This document shows, one piece after another, positions 18,268 to 27,990 of a stretch of DNA of 64,000 bases. The DNA is from UBA7328 sp965247965 (GTDB lineage: Bacteria; Bacteroidota; Bacteroidia; Chitinophagales; Saprospiraceae), in contig OZ252053.1 in assembly GCA_965247965.1 (NCBI GenBank), positions 2,542,001-2,606,000 of the forward strand, in the 5' to 3' direction. Position 1 is the first letter of the stretch. Every line of letters starts with the position of its first letter. A program made the translations under genes and the position numbers. The notes below the pieces were generated by a model. That model was given only the letters and a program-made list of their open reading frames with translations. It made no database searches and was not told the origin of the DNA.

Positions 18268-19931
18268 ACGACTTAGAAATAGCTAAAAAGGTAAGACTTC
18301 AAAATATCGCTTCAATCGCGGAAAAATTTGGACTGAAGCCTGATGAACTAGAGATGTATGGCAAGTATAAAGCGAAGCTTCCGATTTCGAAAATCAACAA
18401 AAAGAAAGCCAGGCAGAGCAACTTGGTATTGGTTTCGGCCATATCACCAACCCCAGCTGGTGAAGGAAAAACGACTATTTCAATTGGACTTTCCGAAGGA
18501 TTAAACCGTCTGGGAAAGAAGACTACGGTCGTACTTAGGGAACCGTCTCTCGGTCCGATTTTTGGAATTAAAGGCGGAGCAACGGGTGGAGGCTATTCGC
18601 AAGTGGTGCCCATGGAAGATATCAATCTTCATTTTACCGGAGATTTTGCAGCTATTGAAAAAGCGCACAATCTTTTGGCTGCGATCATCGACAACAACCT
18701 TCAAAGCAAGACCAACACATTAAGGCTGGACCCAAGAACAATTTCGTGGAAAAGGGTGATGGACATGAATGACAGATCCTTAAGAAGAATCATTGTCGGA
18801 CTGGGTGGCACTACTTCGGGTATTCCACGGGAAACCGGGTTTGATATCACGGCTGCTTCCGAGATCATGGCTATTTTATGCCTGGCAGAAGATTTAGATG
18901 ATCTCAAAACCCGCTTGGGTAATATATTTATTGGTTATACCTATGATAAATCTCCAATCTATGGAAGAGACCTGAAAGCTGAAGGAGCTATGGCTGCCTT
19001 GCTCAAAGAAGCTATCAAACCCAATTTGGTACAAACTATCGAAGGTAATCCCGCAATCATTCACGGCGGTCCATTTGCGAACATAGCACAAGGCACCAAT
19101 TCTGTAATAGCTACGCATATGGGTATGACTTTTTCGGATTACACAGTTACCGAAGCGGGTTTTGGATTTGACTTGGGTGCCGAAAAATTCTTTGATATCA
19201 AATGTCAAAGTGCCGGACTATCACCCAAAGCTGTCGTGCTGACCACCACAATAAGAGCACTAAAATATCACGGGGGAATTGATCTTAAATCCTTAACCGA
19301 ACCCAATGTTGAAGCGCTAAAAAAAGGTATTCCAAACCTGGAAAAACATTTAGACAATATAAAACTGTTTAACGTCCCGCCCATCATTGCTATTAATCGT
19401 TTTACCACAGATAGTAATGAAGAAATCGAACTCATTAAAGATGTTGCAAAAAATCTAGGTATCAGGGTTGCGCTTGCAGAGGTTTGGGCCAAAGGTGGTA
19501 AGGGCGCGCTCGATTTAGCCAAACACGTTATTGAAGTCGCAGATGAGAATAGAACATCTTTCACTCCGCTTTACAAGTGGGACGCGGATGTAAAATCAAA
19601 AATTGAAACTATAGCCACAAAAATATACGGCGCCAGGCATGTGGATTACACGGCCAAAGCCAAAAAAGATTTAAGAATAATCTCGGAATTGGGATTGGAT
19701 AAGCTACCTGTATGCATTGCAAAAACGCAAAAGTCTTTATCCGACAATCCAAAATTATTGGGTCGTCCAAAAGATTTTATCATAACAATCAGAGAAATTG
19801 AGATAGCAGCAGGAGCAGGTTTTTTAATTCCAATCACCGGTGACATTATGAGAATGCCCGGATTGCCGGCACATCCTGCTTCTGAATATATTGATATCGA
19901 TAATAAAGGAAATATTTCGGGGTTAATTTGA
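18264..19931 (+). CDS. fhs: Formate--tetrahydrofolate ligase
   Basis: A 555-residue enzyme making 10-formyl-THF from formate, THF and ATP. The ATP-binding P-loop TPAGEGKTT is at about 63-71, followed by REPSLGPIFGIKGGATGGGYSQV and DFAAIEKAHNLLAA, all diagnostic. The open frame extends upstream to 18183, but the ATG at 18264 overlaps the previous stop as ATGA and yields the normal N-terminus. Length matches the family. It suggests formate or one-carbon assimilation linked to the neighbouring transport operon. Confidence 0.95.
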   Translation: MNDLEIAKKVRLQNIASIAEKFGLKPDELEMYGKYKAKLPISKINKKKARQSNLVLVSAISPTPAGEGKTTISIGLSEGLNRLGKKTTVVLREPSLGPIFGIKGGATGGGYSQVVPMEDINLHFTGDFAAIEKAHNLLAAIIDNNLQSKTNTLRLDPRTISWKRVMDMNDRSLRRIIVGLGGTTSGIPRETGFDITAASEIMAILCLAEDLDDLKTRLGNIFIGYTYDKSPIYGRDLKAEGAMAALLKEAIKPNLVQTIEGNPAIIHGGPFANIAQGTNSVIATHMGMTFSDYTVTEAGFGFDLGAEKFFDIKCQSAGLSPKAVVLTTTIRALKYHGGIDLKSLTEPNVEALKKGIPNLEKHLDNIKLFNVPPIIAINRFTTDSNEEIELIKDVAKNLGIRVALAEVWAKGGKGALDLAKHVIEVADENRTSFTPLYKWDADVKSKIETIATKIYGARHVDYTAKAKKDLRIISELGLDKLPVCIAKTQKSLSDNPKLLGRPKDFIITIREIEIAAGAGFLIPITGDIMRMPGLPAHPASEYIDIDNKGNISGLI

Positions 19932-19933
19932 AG

Positions 19934-20164
19934 ATGAAATCACAAAATATCACGCACAAACCTTTTCTCATTATTGGGCTGGTATTTGCTGTGGGCTATC
20001 TCACAAATATTGTTGTCGGAAAAATTAGTCTATTACTTGGCGCACCTGAACCCGTTTATCTTGGCGACGTTCCCGAGTTTATTTTATTGCTGTTATCTGT
20101 GGTTTTTCTTGTCATTTTTGTGGTGATCAATACGGATAATGAAAAAAGAAATAATCGATCATAA
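19934..20164 (+). CDS. Small two-span membrane protein
   Basis: A 76-residue protein with two hydrophobic spans (about 11-30 and 44-64) and a charged tail, NTDNEKRNNRS. A TTG six bases upstream overlaps the fhs stop, but the ATG at 19934 is the better start. It overlaps the start of dctP by 26 bp, so it belongs to the same transcript. I do not recognise a family; an accessory role in the transporter is only an inference. Confidence 0.55.
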   Translation: MKSQNITHKPFLIIGLVFAVGYLTNIVVGKISLLLGAPEPVYLGDVPEFILLLLSVVFLVIFVVINTDNEKRNNRS

Positions 20165-21302
20165 GTCTCTCTCTTTGCAATCGGTGGAACGCCGCCGCTT
20201 CATTGAAACAACGGCTAAATTTGGTTTTACTGCAGCCGTTGTATCCACTGCGAGTGGTTTGATTTTTTCATGTGAAGGAACTGCGGCTGTTGCTAAAGAC
20301 GAAAAAGAAAGTGAAAAAGAAGCAAAATTTACCATGTTTATCGCCACAGCTTACCGTCTTGGCGCTAGTCGCAGCTATCCTATTATGCAATTGGACTTTA
20401 AAGAAAATATCCAAAACTTTAGCGATCGGGAGATCCATGTAAAACTTGTACCTGCCCGTCAATTAGGTACAGGTGGCGCCCTCGCACAAAAAGTACAGTC
20501 TGGCACAATTCAAGCTGCTCAACATTCTCTATCTAACTTTGCCACTTATGCACCGGTTGTAGATTTGATAAATGTCCCTTAATGGTGTGGTGAAAATCAG
20601 AAGTTTATCAACCTTGTCACATCGGATGGATGGAAGAACATGGTGCATCCTAAGATCGAAGCCCGAGGGTTCAAAGCTCTGTGGTATGTCTGTATCGACC
20701 CGCGTGTTGTTGCTTTACGCAAAGGCAAGGAAGGACCGATTAAAACACCAGATCAATTGGAAGGCATTAAGTTCCGCGTTCCGGGATCGAAAACTTTACA
20801 AAAATTCTATCGGTTGCTTGGTGCCAATCCGACGCCTGTCGCGTGGGGCGAAACCGCTTCTGCGATCCAACAAGGCGTCGCCGATGCGCTGGATCCCTCT
20901 GTCGAAGCGCTTAACATCTTTGGCTTTAAAGATGTGCTTTCACACGTGACCTTCATCAGTGCAGTACCCGATTCCCAGGTGTTCTCTTGTAATCTCAAAT
21001 GGTTTAATGGTTTGCCTCAACACTTAAAAGATGCCGTCATGCAAGCCAGTGATGTCACATCAAGACAAAACCTTGCTAAAGTACCTGCTGCCCGAGCTTT
21101 TGCTATGGCAGAGTTGAAAGCAGCCGGTGTTAATTTCTATTCACCTAATGCAGATGAGATGAAGCAGTGGGTCGCCAAAGCCGGTCATCAACGTGAGGAG
21201 TGGAATGCCTTGAAAATTGAGTTGGCAGGTTCTATTGAACGGTTTGATATTTTACATAAAACGACTGAAGAGCAAGGGAGTTACTATGTTGATGATGTTT
21301 AG
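20139..21302 (+). pseudogene. dctP: TRAP transporter solute-binding protein with an in-frame stop
   Basis: Two stretches in one frame (20139-20579 and 20583-21302) together make a complete 387-codon DctP: a Tat signal (ERRRFIETTAKFGF) with a lipobox-like FSC, then the periplasmic binding domain with GIKFRVPGSK and QQGVADALDPS. They are separated only by a TAA at 20580-20582, in NVP-stop-WCGENQ, where relatives of this group usually have Tyr (inferred), so a single TAC/TAT to TAA change explains it. The gene should be non-functional unless the stop is read through or is a sequencing error. Its codon use and closest pattern look proteobacterial, suggesting transfer. Confidence 0.85.
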
Positions 21303-21328
21303 TAATGTGTTATGAGATCAAAAAAGGA

Positions 21329-21439
21329 ATGAATCAAACAATGACAACGCATAATAAGCGGCCACCATGGAAGATCCTCTTTCGTCGATCATCTACAAAT
21401 CGCCTGTCTGTTATGAATTCAGGACTAAGCATGAAATAA
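21329..21439 (+). CDS. Possible 36-residue basic peptide between dctP and dctQ
   Basis: An ATG at 21329, three bases after an AAAAAGG Shine-Dalgarno-like run, opens a 36-codon frame rich in Arg/Lys/Ser (RPPWKILFRRSS) ending five bases before dctQ. No family is recognised. It could be a leader that helps start dctQ translation, or chance. Confidence 0.25.
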   Translation: MNQTMTTHNKRPPWKILFRRSSTNRLSVMNSGLSMK

Positions 21440-21443
21440 TAGC

Positions 21444-21965
21444 ATGAAAAAGATCGCTAAGCAAATGGATCACCAACTTGAATACTGGCTTGTCATGATA
21501 TTTTATTCGTTGCTTGTGGTAACCATCATTGTCGAAGTCGTACGACGGTTTGTTATGAGTTATTCTTCCGTTTGGGGAGAAGAAATTGCAAGATATGCCT
21601 TTATTTACTTAGCGTGGATCGGAGTAGCAATGGGTGTTAAGAAGAGGCTTCATATCCGCATAGATATCTTATCTCACTTTATTCCCAACCGTGGAAAAGC
21701 TGCCCTTTTTTTACTTGGTGATTTGTGTGCTTTGAGTCTTACTGGTTTTTGTTTTTATATCAGTATTAGTCCTGTTTTATTATCCATTGAATTTGGATCT
21801 GTAACGGATGGGCTCCGAATAAGTAAAGCGTGGTTTATGCTGGCAGTACCGTTTGCATTTTCATTGGTACTCTATCGTCTCATTCGTTTAATAAAAGAAG
21901 ATATTCATTATTTGAGGTCAGGTTTGGAAATGCCGGCTCCCGAGTCTTTAATAGATGAAGACTAA
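21444..21965 (+). CDS. dctQ: TRAP transporter small permease
   Basis: A 173-residue DctQ protein with four membrane segments and the family pattern SYSSVWGEEIARYAFIYLAW then GVAMGVKKRLHIRID. It forms the membrane core with DctM (66 bp downstream) and takes solute from the binding protein encoded upstream, which is broken here. Likely imports a C4-dicarboxylate, keto acid or sugar acid by sodium symport. Confidence 0.92.
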   Translation: MKKIAKQMDHQLEYWLVMIFYSLLVVTIIVEVVRRFVMSYSSVWGEEIARYAFIYLAWIGVAMGVKKRLHIRIDILSHFIPNRGKAALFLLGDLCALSLTGFCFYISISPVLLSIEFGSVTDGLRISKAWFMLAVPFAFSLVLYRLIRLIKEDIHYLRSGLEMPAPESLIDED

Positions 21966-22030
21966 CCTTGTAAATTACAATCGCAATGTCAATTACAATT
22001 GCAATCAATTAAACTGCCCAAACACCTAGG

Positions 22031-23344
22031 ATGTACGAGCAGTTATACGGACTACAAGAAGTCGCTGAATTTGGATGGGAAGTCATGGTTCCGGTCCTAC
22101 TGATGATTGGTTTGATTGCGCTCGGTGTTCCTGTTTGGGTGATTCTTGGGCTGGGCTCAATCGCCATGCTTTGGTTTACTGGAGCCTTGCCCATGGGGCT
22201 TATTGGAGAAGCGCTTTTCGATGGGATCAACTCTTTCGCATTGATAGCGATTCCATTGTTTATCTTAACTGGCGATGTTCTGGTCAGAACTAAACTTTCA
22301 AACAAACTATTAGACGTTGCCGACGCCACAACAGGCGGAATCAAATCCGGGCTTGGAACTGCAACCGTACTTGGATGTGGTTTTTTCTCCTGTATTTCAG
22401 GATCCGATGCAGCAGGCGCCGCCGCTGTGGGCAGAATGGCCATTTCAAGATTTGCGGAAGCAGGCTATCCCAAACCTTATGCTTGTGCGTTGGTAGCCGC
22501 GGGAGCATGTACGGGTATCCTTATTCCGCCGTCCATAGCTTACATAATCATCGGCTTGATTTTGGGCATTTCCGCTGCAACACTGTTTCTCGCAGCTGCT
22601 ATTCCCGGTTTGATGATCATTGTGTCCATCGTGATAACTAACGTCGTCATGAACAAGATCAACAATTATGAAAAGGGCAACACGAGCTTTAATTTTTCAC
22701 ACTGGCGAAATACAGTATGGGATGGTCGATTCGCTTTAATGGTTCCTGTGATCATTTTAGGGGGCATTTATACTGGTGTATTTACACCTACTGAAGCTGC
22801 AGCTGTGGCTGTATTTGTCGCATTGCTAATTGGCTTTTACCAACGCACAATAAGCTGGCGGGATTTACCTAAAATATTAATCAGCTCGGCAAAGATAAAT
22901 GGTGTGATATTACCCATTATCGCTATGTCTTTGCCACTGTCCCAGGTTCTGGCAATATTAGAAATTCCGCAAACCTTTGTCACTACAGTCACGTCATTAA
23001 TCGATAATAGAAACCTCGTTATTCTTGCCATGATCCTTATCTTGATCGTTGCAGGATGTGTGATGGAGACGACACCAAATATCGTAATTCTTTCACCGAT
23101 TTTATTGCCCTTAGCGCAAGAAATCGGCATGCACGATATTCATTTTTGCATCATGATGGTGACCGCATTAGGGCTAGGATTTATTACACCGCCATTAGGG
23201 CTTAATTTATTTGTTGTCTCGGGTATCTCCGGCACACCGGTACTCGCTATCGCAGGACGTGCTTTGCCCTATGTGATATCCATGTTTTTTGTAGTTCTGC
23301 TGTTGGCGTTTATTCCGGAATTATCGACTTGGGCGTTGAATTAG
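22031..23344 (+). CDS. dctM: TRAP transporter large permease
   Basis: A 437-residue DctM protein with about 12 membrane segments; family motifs include GVPVWVILGLGS, FALIAIPLFILTGDVL, GSDAAGAAAVGRM and GACTGILIPPS. It is intact. The IS66 element begins two bases after its stop codon, so the gene survives but any downstream cistron or terminator is cut off. Confidence 0.94.
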   Translation: MYEQLYGLQEVAEFGWEVMVPVLLMIGLIALGVPVWVILGLGSIAMLWFTGALPMGLIGEALFDGINSFALIAIPLFILTGDVLVRTKLSNKLLDVADATTGGIKSGLGTATVLGCGFFSCISGSDAAGAAAVGRMAISRFAEAGYPKPYACALVAAGACTGILIPPSIAYIIIGLILGISAATLFLAAAIPGLMIIVSIVITNVVMNKINNYEKGNTSFNFSHWRNTVWDGRFALMVPVIILGGIYTGVFTPTEAAAVAVFVALLIGFYQRTISWRDLPKILISSAKINGVILPIIAMSLPLSQVLAILEIPQTFVTTVTSLIDNRNLVILAMILILIVAGCVMETTPNIVILSPILLPLAQEIGMHDIHFCIMMVTALGLGFITPPLGLNLFVVSGISGTPVLAIAGRALPYVISMFFVVLLLAFIPELSTWALN

Positions 23345-23345
23345 T

Positions 23346-24878
23346 GTAACTACTCAGGAGGTAATATAACGAATAATAATAATGGAGTAAAAAGAGTTAT
23401 AGGACAATCCAACTCGAACTAAAGATAATAGGGCCGGATAAATTGGACTATTATCGAATCACGACTAACAAAACTGGAAAAAGAAAACCAACTTCTTCGA
23501 AAGGAGAATAAGTTTTTGCGTGAAGAGAATAAAATTCTATGCCAAGAGATTAGAGAACTTCGCGAAAAACTGGAATTAGTCCTTAGCCAACTGGCCAAAA
23601 AAGAGGTTAAAAAAGACAGCCACAACAGCCACAACCCACCAAGCCAAGACAAGTCAACACATGAGAAAAAAAGTCTGCGTAAGAAAACAGGACGTAAATC
23701 AGGAGGACAAAAGGGTCATAAGGGTCATTATCTTGCAATGACAGATAATCCTGATGAAAAGCACATAGTAAAAAGTGATTACTGTTCAAAATGTGGGGAC
23801 ACAATTGATCAGGAAAAGCAACAATTGGTATCGAAAAGACAAATAGTAGAAATACCTTCGATACGCCCCAGATACATTGAATATCAGCAGTATGGATGCC
23901 AGTGCGGGCGGTGTGGTCATCTTCAAAAAGGTAGTTTTCCCCAAGGGGTAAAAGCACCGATCCAATATGGTAGCAGCGTCATAGCACTGGTCAGCTATTT
24001 TAGCGTTTTCCATTATCTTCCCTTCCAAAGAATGACCCAGTTGTTCAAAGATATATTTCACTTGCCCATCAGTGAGGGAAGTGTACAGAACTTATTGAAA
24101 AAAGCAGCCCAAAAGGCTCGACCCATATACCATGCTATACTCCAACAAATCTTTTCATCGACTTACGTCGGTTCGGACGAAACATCTGCTAAAGTAAATG
24201 GCGACAAATGGTGGGTATGGGTGTGGCAAAATATGAAAAACACTTACATAAAAGCCACTGAAAGTCGAGGATTTATAAGTGTCCAGCAAATAATTGGCGA
24301 TCACTTGTCCCACGCTACAATAGGGTCAGACCGCTGGGCAGCACAACTGAAAATGAAATCCAAATCCAAACAATTATGCATAGCTCACTTATTGAGAGAC
24401 CTCATATTTTTGGAAGAATCGGAAAACCAAGTTTGGGCCAGCCAATTTAAGTCCTTGTTAGAACATGCTTTAGCCTTGCGAAAAAGAACAGAACAAACTC
24501 AAACCTTTCAAACCAACCAAAAGGATGCCTATAAATTGGAAAAAAGGCTTGATCGGCTACTGTTAAGGCATATCGAAAAAACCGAATTCCCAAAAACTCA
24601 TTCTTTTCAAAAATCAATGTTAAAAAACAGGAATTACATCTCTCCCTTTTTATACAATTCTGAAGTCCCACCGGACAACAATTCTTCAGAAAGGGCAATA
24701 AGAAATGTAAAAGTAAAACTAAAGGTCTCAGGACAGTTTAAATCGGGTCAGAATATATTTTGTGTCTTGCGTTCCTGCATCGATACATTAAAAAAAAGAG
24801 AGCTCAATGTTTTGGCCTATCTTTACTGCATTGCCAAACTCCCTACTCAAAAGCATTGTTTGGTACCTGAGTAGTTAC
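23346..24878 (+). mobile_element. IS66-family element, copy 1
   Basis: A 1533-bp insertion sequence with 13-bp perfect terminal repeats (GTAACTACTCAGG at 23346-23358 and its complement at 24866-24878). It is flanked by the 8-bp duplication GAATTAGT (23338-23345 and 24879-24886), the size expected for IS66. The left duplication includes the dctM stop codon, which is regenerated. Only a tnpC-like gene is present, with no tnpA or tnpB, as in the single-ORF branch of IS66. A same-length copy that differs in a translated residue is at 42920-44452. Confidence 0.95.
23516..24874 (+). CDS. IS66-family transposase (TnpC type)
   Basis: At least 452 residues. The frame is open back to 23432 and reads a leucine-zipper-like coiled coil (ESRLTKLEKENQLLRKENKF) before the TTG at 23516, so the true start lies upstream at a non-ATG codon. 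Then come the helix-rich linker with KKTGRKSGGQKGHKG, a zinc-finger region (CSKCGD and CQCGRCGH), the DDE core starting YVGSDETSAKVNG, and the C-terminal ERAIRNVKVKLKVSGQF. It differs from copy 2 by one visible residue (Ser instead of Phe in NYISPF). Confidence 0.93.
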   Translation: MREENKILCQEIRELREKLELVLSQLAKKEVKKDSHNSHNPPSQDKSTHEKKSLRKKTGRKSGGQKGHKGHYLAMTDNPDEKHIVKSDYCSKCGDTIDQEKQQLVSKRQIVEIPSIRPRYIEYQQYGCQCGRCGHLQKGSFPQGVKAPIQYGSSVIALVSYFSVFHYLPFQRMTQLFKDIFHLPISEGSVQNLLKKAAQKARPIYHAILQQIFSSTYVGSDETSAKVNGDKWWVWVWQNMKNTYIKATESRGFISVQQIIGDHLSHATIGSDRWAAQLKMKSKSKQLCIAHLLRDLIFLEESENQVWASQFKSLLEHALALRKRTEQTQTFQTNQKDAYKLEKRLDRLLLRHIEKTEFPKTHSFQKSMLKNRNYISPFLYNSEVPPDNNSSERAIRNVKVKLKVSGQFKSGQNIFCVLRSCIDTLKKRELNVLAYLYCIAKLPTQKHCLVPE

Positions 24879-24960
24879 GAATTAGTTAAGATTTACTAAA
24901 TTCAAAAAATTTGGCAAATCAGTGTAATTTTCCACTTTTCAGAGGGGCTCTTTAGGGGCA

Positions 24961-25101
24961 GCGCTGTGGAAAATGGCCTACTCCCGCCTCCCGGCCTCCT
25001 AAAGGAGGAGCACCCACCCGCTGGTAATCAACGAATTATACGAGGGTGGATTTCCCCTTTAGGGGACTAAGGGGCGAGCGTGGGGAGCACTGAACAGCCC
25101 T
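24961..25101. repeat. MITE-like element, copy 2
   Basis: These 141 bp match 7723-7863. The left terminus differs from copy 1 (the GTAGGGCTGTTC end is altered), while the right GAACAGCCCT end is kept. A direct repeat GCTCTTTAGGGG flanks it on both sides, consistent with insertion. It sits between IS66 copy 1 and IS1182 copy 1 in a gene-free gap (24879-25295) that otherwise holds one hairpin and AT-rich DNA. Confidence 0.7.
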
Positions 25102-25170
25102 GCTCTTTAGGGGACTAGTGAATTGAACGATCAATTAACCTCACGCGGCTAAACCGCAAGATTGTTTATT

Positions 25171-25190
25171 CCCCGACGATTTTGTCGGGG
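25171..25190. terminator. GC hairpin, possible terminator
   Basis: CCCCGAC and GTCGGGG form a 7-bp stem around GATTTT. No clear T-tract follows on either strand, so the terminator role is weak. Confidence 0.3.
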
Positions 25191-25295
25191 CAGGCTGTGT
25201 ATTTGTTTATTCGTGTATTTGAACATCTTCGTAGTCGTAATAAACGCATAAACGATTCAACGCATAAACGGAAAAATTACAAAATGATTAATCCT

Positions 25296-27169
25296 TGAGT
25301 CCACTCCGAAAACTAAATCATAAATCATGTCAAATATTACAATAAGATGACATATATATTTAATTTGTGATATGTTTAAACGTAGTACAAATTCACAAGT
25401 CGATCTATTCAAATCGATAGGAGGGATGCTATCAGAACGGAAGCGAGAGCTTCTGGATGATCCAAATGGTTGGCATAATATATTTTTTAAAGAAGTGGTA
25501 TCTCGCATAGACGAAGGATTGTTCGAGGTGCTTTATAATCAAGGAGGCCGGCCCAATTGCTCAATTAGAGTTTTAATGGGAATGATTATCCTTAAAGAAG
25601 GTAAAGGTTGGACTGATGAACAACTTTTTGATGAATGTCGATTCAACACCAGGGTCATGCTTGCTTTGGGATATTCGAATATAAATGAGGATATTCCGAC
25701 CGAATCGACTTACTATAAGTTCAGACAGAGCATGGTAGAGTATAATGAAGACCATGGGGAGGATTTGATGAAGGCGGCATTTAAACAAATCACTATTGGG
25801 CAGATAGAGCAATACAAGGTGAGCGGTAAGAAAATACGATTGGATTCGAAGTTGATTAATTCCAATATTGCACGCTGCACTCGAGTCCAGATGATAATCG
25901 AAGCTGTACGAGTATGCAGTAAAGACCTTATGGTAGAACTGCTTACAGATCAATTGGATAAAGAATCATGCGAGCTTTTAGAAAAGCTAAAAAGCCAAAG
26001 TGCCTCCAATATTGTCTACCCATTAAACAAAAAAGAAAAAGAGGAACTGCTAGTAGGTATGGGTAAGATCATAAAGGTACTCTTGAGTCATGGCCAGGCG
26101 GCGGGATTGACAGGCTACCAAGATCTCAAGCGGCTCTACGAAGAACAGTATGAAGAACAATCAGAGGAATCTAATGAGCAAAAACCTCCGAGTGCCTCTG
26201 ATGATAAAACAAAAATCAGCGCGGTCTGTGATGAATCTGAACAGCAAACTAAACAGGAGAATACTCCGAGACCCAAAGCTGCAAGAGACATATCGAGTGG
26301 CAGTGTGCAGTCCATTCATGATCCTGATGCTGCCTACCGTACTAAAGGTAAAGCAGAAAATAAACAGACCATATCGGGCTATCATGCCAACATAAGTGAA
26401 ACGTGTACAGAAGAAAATGAAATAGACCTAATCGTAGATGCCCAGGTAGTACCGGCCAATATTACAGAAGACGAGTTTTTAATCGAATCTATCGACCATA
26501 TCCAGGATGTATTAAATCCAGATAAGGATGAATCAGGTCAAGAAAAGAATAAAATAGAACAGGCCATCACGGATGGCGGATACGACAGCAAGGCCAACAG
26601 AAAAGCAATGTCAGAAACGACCACGCCCGAATGGAAGTTAGCTAATACAAAAGGGGGAAAGCAGGCCTATACAATGAAACGAGATGAGAATAACAATCTT
26701 CAAGTATGGCGAAAAAAGACAGGAGAACAGTGCGCGGTAAAGTTTAACGAGAAGACCAACAAATACGTCATTAAACACGACACCCGAGGTCGGTATATGA
26801 CCAAAGATGAAGTAGAAAACTATTTTTTATTTCAACAGATGCAAGAAACATTAGATGAGCACACCCACAATCTAAGAGCCAATGTGGAATCGACCATACA
26901 TCAATGTTTTCACCGGCTCAAAAAAAGGAACAAAATATTATATCGGGGTTTATTCAAATGTCACATTTATGTCCTGTCACAAGTACTTTGGACGAATTTT
27001 AGAAGAATTAACGATAAATTGGTCGAAAATACCCTCGGATTTCCAAATATCATCATCGCAACCCTCAGGAATGCTTATGCAACAATATTGCACTTAAGAA
27101 AATTCCAGGGTTTTGGCCGCAGCTGGCAAATGTACGCTTGAAAAATGTGTGGTAATCGGAGTGGACTCA
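25296..27169 (+). mobile_element. IS1182-family element, copy 1
   Basis: An 1874-bp element bounded by 14-bp terminal repeats beginning TGAGTCCACTCCGA, exactly the span shared with 48196-50069. Unlike copy 2 it has no matching target duplication (left flank TCCT, right flank ATGT), which suggests a deletion or recombination next to it after insertion. Confidence 0.92.
25372..27141 (+). CDS. IS1182-family transposase
   Basis: A 589-residue transposase with the N-terminal DUF772-type region (GGRPNCSIRVLMGMIILKE, then DEQLFDECRFNTRVMLALGY), a long charged linker (about 280-330), and the C-terminal DDE part with ITDGGYDSKANRKA and LRANVESTIHQCFHRL. Differs from copy 2 only near the C-terminus (CHIYVLSQ and ENTLGF here; CQIYVLSR and ENALGF there). 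Appears intact. Confidence 0.94.
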   Translation: MFKRSTNSQVDLFKSIGGMLSERKRELLDDPNGWHNIFFKEVVSRIDEGLFEVLYNQGGRPNCSIRVLMGMIILKEGKGWTDEQLFDECRFNTRVMLALGYSNINEDIPTESTYYKFRQSMVEYNEDHGEDLMKAAFKQITIGQIEQYKVSGKKIRLDSKLINSNIARCTRVQMIIEAVRVCSKDLMVELLTDQLDKESCELLEKLKSQSASNIVYPLNKKEKEELLVGMGKIIKVLLSHGQAAGLTGYQDLKRLYEEQYEEQSEESNEQKPPSASDDKTKISAVCDESEQQTKQENTPRPKAARDISSGSVQSIHDPDAAYRTKGKAENKQTISGYHANISETCTEENEIDLIVDAQVVPANITEDEFLIESIDHIQDVLNPDKDESGQEKNKIEQAITDGGYDSKANRKAMSETTTPEWKLANTKGGKQAYTMKRDENNNLQVWRKKTGEQCAVKFNEKTNKYVIKHDTRGRYMTKDEVENYFLFQQMQETLDEHTHNLRANVESTIHQCFHRLKKRNKILYRGLFKCHIYVLSQVLWTNFRRINDKLVENTLGFPNIIIATLRNAYATILHLRKFQGFGRSWQMYA

Positions 27170-27365
27170 ATGTTGGTAGAAAAATTGGCCAAAATTTATA
27201 TTTTGTCGGAAAAGATACCCAAAACCATAGCTGACGTCATATCTGCACGATCCATTTGTTTCATATTTCCCATAAGCGCCTTTTACAATATCAATGACAA
27301 TTGCAATCAAAATTTAGTCTTTCGATTTGAGGGATTTGCATACTCCCATCAACTTTCCAGTTGAT

Positions 27366-27387
27366 ACCGCGTAACGCGGCACGAGTT
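27366..27387 (+). repeat. 22-bp palindromic micro-insertion, copy A
   Basis: Core CCGCG-TAA-CGCGG followed by CACGAGTT, lying between GAT and ATT. Removing exactly these 22 bases joins an open frame of about 46 codons (27318-27477). Same sequence, inverted, as copy C at 50545. In the frame upstream the insert reads Thr-Ala-stop. Confidence 0.8.
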
Positions 27388-27619
27388 ATTGTCCTTCCTG
27401 TTTATTTCAACAAGCTGTTGGTCAGTTTTGCCCATTATACATGGGATGGTTTCCACGGTTCGTCAATGGAAGGTTAATCCCCTTGTCAATTTAATAAACG
27501 CGAAATGATGGGATTGTGCTGTTCACCTAATGGTATCAACCTGTTAGGTTTCCATATTTGATATTTTTGCAAGTGCTAAAATAGCTGTCATTATTTTTAC
27601 GATAACCTAACAGGTTTTC

Positions 27620-27659
27620 AAAAAAAAAACGGACTTGCCCGAATAGATCAGGCAAGCCC
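27620..27659 (-). terminator. Rho-independent terminator on the minus strand
   Basis: GGCAAGCCC (27651-27659) and GGACTTGCC (27631-27639) form a 9-bp stem with one mismatch. On the minus strand it is followed by a run of ten T (27629-27620). The transcript it would end must start to the right, in a region where I see no protein gene. Confidence 0.6.
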
Positions 27660-27770
27660 AATTATATAGATACTCATCTGAAAAAACTAAAATCTATGTG
27701 TGCAAATCCATAGATACCGGGAACTCTTGCATAGCACAGCAGTCGTAACCTTATCCCATTGTAGAATTGG

Positions 27771-27803
27771 GTCGAGTAGACCCGGGGAATTTCACCTCAA
27801 GTC
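27771..27803 (-). mobile_element. Possible group II intron 3' end remnant
   Basis: On the minus strand this 33-bp segment closely matches the domain VI end of the introns at 34736 and 44706 (GGTGAAATTCCCC ... GTCTACTCGAC), differing at about four positions. The upstream domain V hairpin is not recognisable, so it is a relic or a similar fold in another RNA. Confidence 0.4.
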
Positions 27804-27990
27804 ATCATTCCCGGTCTGTTGGGCCGAGAATCCGGATGGAAGAACTCCCTGATCCTGATTGCTGATGTCGTAAGCCGTGGCTGCATTGGTACATTCAACA
27901 TAACATGCCGTGAGTTCAGAATACTTCCAACTCAAATCGAATATTTAATGTACTCTTATTAGCTTTTAATCTACAATAATAGATCAAGAG

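Noticed and set aside
25141..25160. CACGCGGCTAAACCGC as a sixth copy of the 22-bp palindrome
   Set aside because: It lacks the CCGCG-N3-CGCGG core and the CACGAGTT tail, and the AT^AT flanks.
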